Shown piece by piece: positions 31,398-34,696 of a stretch of DNA of 34,696 bases. A program made the translations under genes and the position numbers. Origin of the DNA: an uncultured Agathobaculum sp. (GTDB taxonomy: Bacteria > Bacillota > Clostridia > Oscillospirales > Butyricicoccaceae); assembly GCA_934504345.1 (NCBI GenBank), contig CAKSVR010000025.1:1-34696 (forward strand), read 5' to 3'. Position 1 is the stretch's first letter; every line of letters begins with the position of its first letter. Under the pieces are notes generated by a model. It did not search any database and was not told the DNA's origin. It saw nothing but the letters and a program-made list of their open reading frames with translations.

Positions 31398-32204
31398 GTG
31401 GTGTTTTTCATACAACAGGCATTGCTTTGGGCGGCCGCCGGCACAGGCTTCACCTTTTCCATGACCACGCTCGGCGCCGCGATGGTATACTTTATGAAAC
31501 GGCAGTCCAGCGCGCTGCTGCAGCAGATCTTCCTCGGGTTTGCCTCCGGCGTGATGATCGCCGCCTCGGTGTGGAGCCTGCTCATCCCCGCCATTGACGA
31601 GGCCGAGCAGAACGGGCAGGTCGGCTGGATTCCCGCCGCCGGCGGATTTCTCCTCGGGCTGGCGCTGATGTTCGCGCTCGACCGGTTCATGCCGCATCTG
31701 CACAGCAGTGCAGAGCAGGCGGAAGGTCTGCCGTCCTCGTTTCGGCGGACAACGCTGCTCGTTCTTGCGGTAACGCTGCACAACATCCCGGAAGGCATGG
31801 CGGTCGGCCTGTCGTTCGCACGCGCGGCGCAGCACACCGGCAGCACCGGACTGTTCGCGGCGGCAGGCGCGCTGGCGCTCGGCATCGGCATCCAGAACTT
31901 TCCGGAGGGTGCGGCTGTGGCGCTCCCGCTGCATCAGGAGGGACTGAGCCGCACGCGGTCGTTCGTTTACGGCACGCTGTCCGGCATCGTTGAGCCGGTG
32001 TTCGGCATACTGGTCGTGCTGTGCGCCACCGCGCTGACCCGGTTCATGCCGTGGCTGCTCTCTGCGGCGGCCGGTGCGATGCTGTACGTTGTGGTCGAAG
32101 AGCTCATTCCCGAGGCCCATCTCGGTGAGCATTCGCATCCGGGCACGCTCGGCGTGATGGCAGGTTTTCTGCTGATGATGGTGCTCGATGTGGCACTTGG
32201 ATAA
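31398..32204 (+). CDS. ZIP-family divalent metal transporter
   Basis: 268-aa membrane protein with about eight helices and a His-containing cytoplasmic loop (DRFMPHLHSSAEQAE). VTLHNIPEGMAVGLSFA is the conserved ZIP helix-IV metal site, and IGIQNFPEGAAVALPL and VVEELIPEAH form the helix-V and -VI counterparts. It imports zinc, iron or manganese (ZupT-like). The start is one of two adjacent GTG codons (31398 or 31401) with only a weak AAGAAAG before them. No partner gene is nearby. Confidence 0.9.
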   Translation: MVFFIQQALLWAAAGTGFTFSMTTLGAAMVYFMKRQSSALLQQIFLGFASGVMIAASVWSLLIPAIDEAEQNGQVGWIPAAGGFLLGLALMFALDRFMPHLHSSAEQAEGLPSSFRRTTLLVLAVTLHNIPEGMAVGLSFARAAQHTGSTGLFAAAGALALGIGIQNFPEGAAVALPLHQEGLSRTRSFVYGTLSGIVEPVFGILVVLCATALTRFMPWLLSAAAGAMLYVVVEELIPEAHLGEHSHPGTLGVMAGFLLMMVLDVALG

Positions 32205-32246
32205 TTGCAATTGAAGAATACACCTCTCCATTTGCGTATGAGCATG

Positions 32247-32553
32247 AAAAAAGCGTCCCGTTGGGACGCTTCAGCTTGTCGAAAAAGTCGGTATTGAACC
32301 AATTTTATCATATCGCGCGGCAGCGCGCATGAAATAGAATTTGCCGTGCAAATTCATAAAAAGGCAGGGCGTGTACCAGCGCAGCGCGGCCGAGAAGCCG
32401 CGCAAGGATAGCGCCGGTTTTTATACCTTAAGAGGGAAAAAGTTTCTATACAGGAACTTTCGGATGACTTTGGAACGGCCCACGGTCCGTTCCTGCTTGT
32501 CGGCGAAACCGTGGTTTCGCGACAGCCTGAAGCGTCCCGTTGGGACGCTTTTT
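32247..32553. repeat. 307-bp inverted-repeat element with terminal hairpins
   Basis: Each end carries the hairpin AAGCGTCCC-loop-GGGACGCTT (32251-32271 and 32530-32550), followed inward by CAGcTtGTCG on the left and its inverted near-copy CGACAgcCTG on the right, giving ~30-bp terminal inverted repeats. Inside are strong stems at 32384-32403, 32472-32493 and 32498-32524. The left hairpin ends in T6 on the minus strand and the right in T5 on the plus strand, so it can terminate the LytTR gene and ZIP gene respectively. I see no gene; a MITE-like element or structured RNA are the options. Confidence 0.75.
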
Positions 32554-32597
32554 GCTGTTTTACGGTATTCCTATGGTAAATCCATTCCGCGCGGCAG

Positions 32598-33314
32598 CTA
32601 TATCTCGCTGTGCATATGCGACAGGAAATCATAATACAGCTGACGGATCTCTTTCAGGTTTTTCTTGCGTATCAGCACCACATCGCCATTGGTGAGCGTG
32701 AAATCCTTATCCACAGCCTTGACATAGTTCATATTGACCAGAAAACTCTGGTGACAGCGCAGAAAACACGGTGCGGCCAGCTCGTTTTCGATCTCACCGA
32801 GCTTTTTATAGAGCGTATACGTCTTGTGCCCTACCTGATGCAGGATACACTGCGAGTTATGGCTTTCGACGTACATGATCTCATCGCGCGGGATATGCAG
32901 CACCTGCGAACGGCTTTTGATCGCGTAAGTATTCTCGATAATATCGGCCAGAATGCGGTTCATGGTGCGCTCAAAGGTTTCCACATTGTACGGCTTGAGC
33001 AGATAGCCCGAAGCGCCGACTTCAAAGCTCTCGGGTGCAAAATCCAGTGCGGCGGTGCAGAAAACGATCGTCCCCTTGTATCCGATCTCGCGCAGACGGC
33101 GGGCCACATCGATGCCGAGCGACGGCCGCATGAGAATATCCAGCAGAACGATGTCGAACCAGCCTCCGTCGCCCAGCTCATAATAGAGCGGCTCGCCGCA
33201 TTCGTACATCATACAGGTATAGGGTATCGCGTGTGAATTGCAGTAATGACTTAAATAGTCCGCCAGAAGCTCCCGTTCCAATGCAGAATCGTCGCATATT
33301 GCAACGCGCAGCAT
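32598..33314 (-). CDS. LytTR-family response regulator (orphan)
   Basis: 238-aa AgrA/VirR-type regulator. Receiver domain 1-125 holds acidic D8/D9, phosphoacceptor D59 (VLLDILM) and K107 (LLKPYN). The LytTR DNA-binding domain at ~135-235 has the pattern SRSQVLHIPRDEIMYVESHNSQ and FLRCHQSFLVNMNYVKAV. No histidine kinase or peptide gene is adjacent. AAAGGA lies ~11 nt before ATG 33314. The divergent upstream region carries a 12-bp direct repeat at a 21-bp period, as expected for a LytTR operator, so autoregulation and control of the 33498 gene are likely. Confidence 0.92.
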   Translation of the reverse strand: MLRVAICDDSALERELLADYLSHYCNSHAIPYTCMMYECGEPLYYELGDGGWFDIVLLDILMRPSLGIDVARRLREIGYKGTIVFCTAALDFAPESFEVGASGYLLKPYNVETFERTMNRILADIIENTYAIKSRSQVLHIPRDEIMYVESHNSQCILHQVGHKTYTLYKKLGEIENELAAPCFLRCHQSFLVNMNYVKAVDKDFTLTNGDVVLIRKKNLKEIRQLYYDFLSHMHSEI

Positions 33315-33350
33315 GATTTTTGCAGTCCTTTCTCTCTCAAAATAAAAAGT

Positions 33351-33370
33351 ATCGGCTTTGCTGTGCCGAT
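33351..33370. repeat. Inverted repeat in the LytTR leader
   Basis: ATCGGC (33351-33356) and GCCGAT (33365-33370) pair around an 8-nt loop. On the minus strand the hairpin is followed by ACTTTTTATTTT, which resembles a weak attenuator upstream of the LytTR start. Confidence 0.4.
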
Positions 33371-33401
33371 TTCACAGAATTTCTTTCCAATTTCACAGAA
33401 T
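33369..33401. promoter_or_regulatory. Direct repeat ATTTCACAGAAT x2, candidate LytTR operator
   Basis: ATTTCACAGAAT occurs identically at 33369-33380 and 33390-33401, a period of 21 bp or two helical turns. LytTR regulators typically bind paired direct repeats with this phasing. The right copy ends 2 bp before the poor -35 position of the plus-strand promoter, the placement expected for activation. Confidence 0.7.
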
Positions 33402-33426
33402 CACTAAATTCGCGTATAAATTTTAG

Positions 33427-33432
33427 TACAAT
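33427..33432 (+). promoter_or_regulatory. -10 box of the 74-aa gene
   Basis: TACAAT at 33427-33432. The position 17 bp upstream reads CTAAAT, a poor -35, which suggests an activator-dependent promoter served by the adjacent direct repeats. Confidence 0.5.
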
Positions 33433-33497
33433 ATACCTGTTCCCAATCAACGAAGATCGTCACACAATCAAGCGCACAATTTAACGGAGGGTATACT

Positions 33498-33722
33498 ATG
33501 GTAGTTTTTCATACAGTCAGCGCGGATCATTTTTCTCCCGAAACCGGCGCCTATGTATCTTTCGGGATCAGCGCCCGCGATACGGAACACGGGCTGGCCA
33601 GCTTCGTTCCGGATGTTTTTCTGGATGAACAGGAAGCAATGGCATTCACCGAACGTTTATGCCGGCTTCAGGTGTCGCCCATCCATCTGCTCGATGTGAT
33701 CGAGGATGCGCTGGGCCGATGA
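33498..33722 (+). CDS. Small conserved protein, DUF6514-like
   Basis: 74-aa soluble protein. The pattern YVSFGISARD, then a Val/Phe-rich beta segment and C-terminal AMAFTERLCRLQVSPIHLLDVIEDALG resembles DUF6514 proteins as I recall them (Clostridia, function unknown). GGAGG at 33486-33490 gives a good ribosome binding site. It is divergent from the LytTR regulator and is the likely target of the direct repeat between them. Confidence 0.7.
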   Translation: MVVFHTVSADHFSPETGAYVSFGISARDTEHGLASFVPDVFLDEQEAMAFTERLCRLQVSPIHLLDVIEDALGR

Positions 33723-33744
33723 CAGGCTGCATAACGATTTTTAC

Positions 33745-34095
33745 TCAGCGCTCCAGCATTCGGAGTCTGCGTGCGACCGCACAGTAATTGACCATTACGC
33801 GATCCCGCAGCTCTTCGAGCGCCGGATCATTTCCACAGCGCAGTGCCTGCATAAGTGCTGCGCTGTTTTTCTCCAGTTCTGTAAAACCGAAGCCGCGGGC
33901 CTGCGCGGACAGCGTGTGCGCCGCATGGATTGCCGCCTCGCGGTCGTTGTGATCGAGCGCCTCGCACAGATCGGTATAACACGGTTCTTCCAGAAACTTG
34001 TCCAGAAATTTCAGCAGCATCGCATCGGTGAAAAACCGCTTGCGTGCAGTCTGGTAATTTCCGCCGATTTCGTCATAAAACTCTTTTAGATACAT
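33745..34095 (-). CDS. Stand-alone HPt (histidine phosphotransfer) domain protein
   Basis: 116-aa all-helical protein resembling HPt domains. The motif AAIHAAHTLSAQARGFGFTEL places the phosphoacceptor at H60, and the downstream GFGFTEL matches the HPt pattern. The residue usually Lys in HxLKG is Ser (HTLSA), so phosphotransfer could be weakened. HPt proteins pass phosphate between receiver domains. GGGAG lies 12 nt before the ATG. A strong promoter is at 34146-34174. It converges with the DUF6514-like gene, 1 kb from the orphan LytTR regulator. Confidence 0.8.
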   Translation of the reverse strand: MYLKEFYDEIGGNYQTARKRFFTDAMLLKFLDKFLEEPCYTDLCEALDHNDREAAIHAAHTLSAQARGFGFTELEKNSAALMQALRCGNDPALEELRDRVMVNYCAVARRLRMLER

Positions 34096-34145
34096 AATGT
34101 TGTTTCTCCCTCAAAACAGTTTATCACCTGTATCTAAACCTGACA

Positions 34146-34174
34146 AGTATATTTCGGACACTTTTTATCGTCAA
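34146..34174 (-). promoter_or_regulatory. Promoter of the HPt gene
   Basis: On the minus strand TTGACG (34174-34169), a 17-bp spacer and TATACT (34151-34146). Confidence 0.75.
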
Positions 34175-34195
34175 AAATCGACAATTATTTGACGA
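34168..34195. repeat. Inverted repeat over the HPt -35
   Basis: TCGTCAAA (34168-34175) and TTTGACGA (34188-34195) are perfect inverted copies 12 bp apart, overlapping the -35. It could be an operator for the HPt promoter. Confidence 0.5.
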
Positions 34196-34270
34196 CGAAG
34201 CGAAGATAAGCCGCACAGCGGCAGGAAGCCGCTGACTGCATAAATCCGCTCCAAAAGCCGTGCAAAACAA

Positions 34271-34312
34271 TAAAAAGTCTTGTTTCCTTGGGGAATCCAT
34301 CGGAAACAAGAC
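34271..34312 (-). terminator. Strong terminator with no assigned gene
   Basis: On the minus strand GTCTTGTTTCC/GGAAACAAGAC (34302-34312/34277-34287) forms a perfect 11-bp stem followed by TTTTT-A-TT. The only upstream transcription unit is the tRNA pair, which has its own terminator at 34444-34501. The stretch 34313-34443 has no supported gene. Confidence 0.85.
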
Positions 34313-34443
34313 TCTTTACCTTGCAACAGCCGGGACATCCGCTGTCGCGAGGATTGGCGCAGGAGCAGACAGCCGCCTTCTCAATTTCGGACAGTGCCGC
34401 CAAACTTTTTTCTACCGAACCGCTCGGCTGCAATGTTTTCGGA

Positions 34444-34501
34444 ACATAAAACAACCCCACTCGATCCTCAAGTTTCATCAACTTATTTGAATCAAGTGGG
34501 G
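34444..34501 (-). terminator. Terminator downstream of tRNA-Thr
   Basis: CCCCACT/AGTGGGG (34455-34461/34495-34501), with an inner AAGTT/AACTT stem, is followed on the minus strand by TTGTTTTATGT. Confidence 0.75.
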
Positions 34502-34510
34502 CATTTCCTT

Positions 34511-34586
34511 TGGAGCTGATAACCAGATTTGAACTGGTGACCTCATCCTTACCAAGGATGCACTCTACCGACTGAGCTATATCAGC
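34511..34586 (-). tRNA. tRNA-Thr (anticodon GGU)
   Basis: A full cloverleaf with encoded CCA: acceptor GCTGATA pairs with TATCAGC, the D arm reads AGCTCAGTCGGTAGAG, the anticodon stem CATCC/GGATG closes loop TTGGTAA, and the T arm is ACCAG-TTCAAAT-CTGGT. Anticodon GGT identifies Thr. It lies downstream of tRNA-Asp on the same strand, separated by a hairpin. Confidence 0.95.
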
Positions 34587-34591
34587 GAAAG

Positions 34592-34621
34592 AAAAAACGG
34601 CACGAACTGGTACCGTTTTTT
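34592..34621 (-). terminator. Hairpin between tRNA-Asp and tRNA-Thr
   Basis: AAAAAACGG/CCGTTTTTT (34592-34600/34613-34621) on the minus strand is followed by C then TTT. It could terminate tRNA-Asp or act as a processing signal. Confidence 0.6.
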
Positions 34622-34696
34622 GGCGACCCGGATGGGACTTGAACCCACGGCCTCTAGCGTGACAGGCTAGCGCTCTAACCAACTGAGCTACCGGGC
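34621..34696 (-). tRNA. tRNA-Asp (anticodon GUC), cut by window edge
   Basis: Encoded CCA at 34623-34621, T arm CGTGGG-TTCAAGT-CCCAT, anticodon stem CTAGC/GCTAG around loop CTGTCAC (anticodon GTC) and D arm AGCTCAGTTGGTTAGAG. The acceptor 3' strand CCGGGTC needs one more 5' base, which lies past the right edge. Confidence 0.93.

Noticed and set aside
34185..34682. A 165-aa minus-strand frame across both tRNAs
   Set aside because: Its N-terminal half is a translation of tRNA-Asp and tRNA-Thr and two terminators, so it is not a gene as a whole.
34511..34696. tRNA genes as an integration site for a mobile island
   Set aside because: No integrase, no duplicated tRNA 3' end and no phage genes are in the window.

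Overview
The window looks like chromosomal DNA from a moderately high-GC, Gram-positive member of the Clostridia, probably an Oscillospiraceae/Butyricicoccaceae-type gut anaerobe. This is inference. It rests on a walRKHI-walJ-rlmH cell-wall signalling cluster, strong AGGAGG-type ribosome binding sites, several GTG/TTG starts, ECF vitamin-transport S components, an SLH-domain surface protein, lipobox lipoproteins and sigma-A-like TTGACA/TATAAT promoters. No phage, integrase, transposase or CRISPR array was seen.

Layout. 1-240: end of a dispersed GC-rich non-coding repeat. 295-1959: the niacin repressor NiaR, a small zincin and a NiaX-like ECF S component whose promoter carries a clear NiaR-type operator. 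1999-3894: three tandem, almost identical lipoprotein genes of unknown function. 4075-7621: a cytidylate-kinase-like protein, murC and an MGDG-synthase-type glycosyltransferase. 7678-13410: a TetR regulator with a small membrane protein, divergent from an MMPL/RND exporter translationally coupled to a secreted coiled-coil protein. 13457-14315: an ~860 bp imperfect palindrome of the same family as the repeat at the left edge. 14369-19054: a second ECF S component, an SLH-transglutaminase surface protein with a DUF2238-like membrane protein, and a stand-alone 1-phosphofructokinase. 18830-27050 (minus strand): zinc-ribbon protein, rlmH, walJ, GNAT, murA, walI, walH, walK and walR, transcribed from right to left. 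27141-31265: Nudix hydrolase, GH13 alpha-glycosidase, thioredoxin, OGG-type glycosylase and a DUF3783 protein. 31398-34095: a ZIP transporter, a 307 bp inverted-repeat element, an orphan LytTR response regulator, a 74-aa DUF6514-like protein and a lone HPt protein. 34511-34696: tRNA-Thr and tRNA-Asp.

How the parts work together. The Wal cluster sits with murA (first committed step of peptidoglycan synthesis), and murC is elsewhere in the window, so cell-envelope synthesis and its surveillance dominate. NiaR plus its operator and NiaX form a self-contained niacin-uptake switch. The TetR/MMPL/coiled-coil group looks like a regulated envelope export system. The LytTR/DUF6514/HPt neighbourhood has a 21 bp-period direct repeat typical of LytTR operators and is the best candidate for an undescribed local signalling circuit. 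The non-coding repeats (left edge and 13457-14315, 27078-27140, 32247-32553) are the most unusual DNA-level structures.
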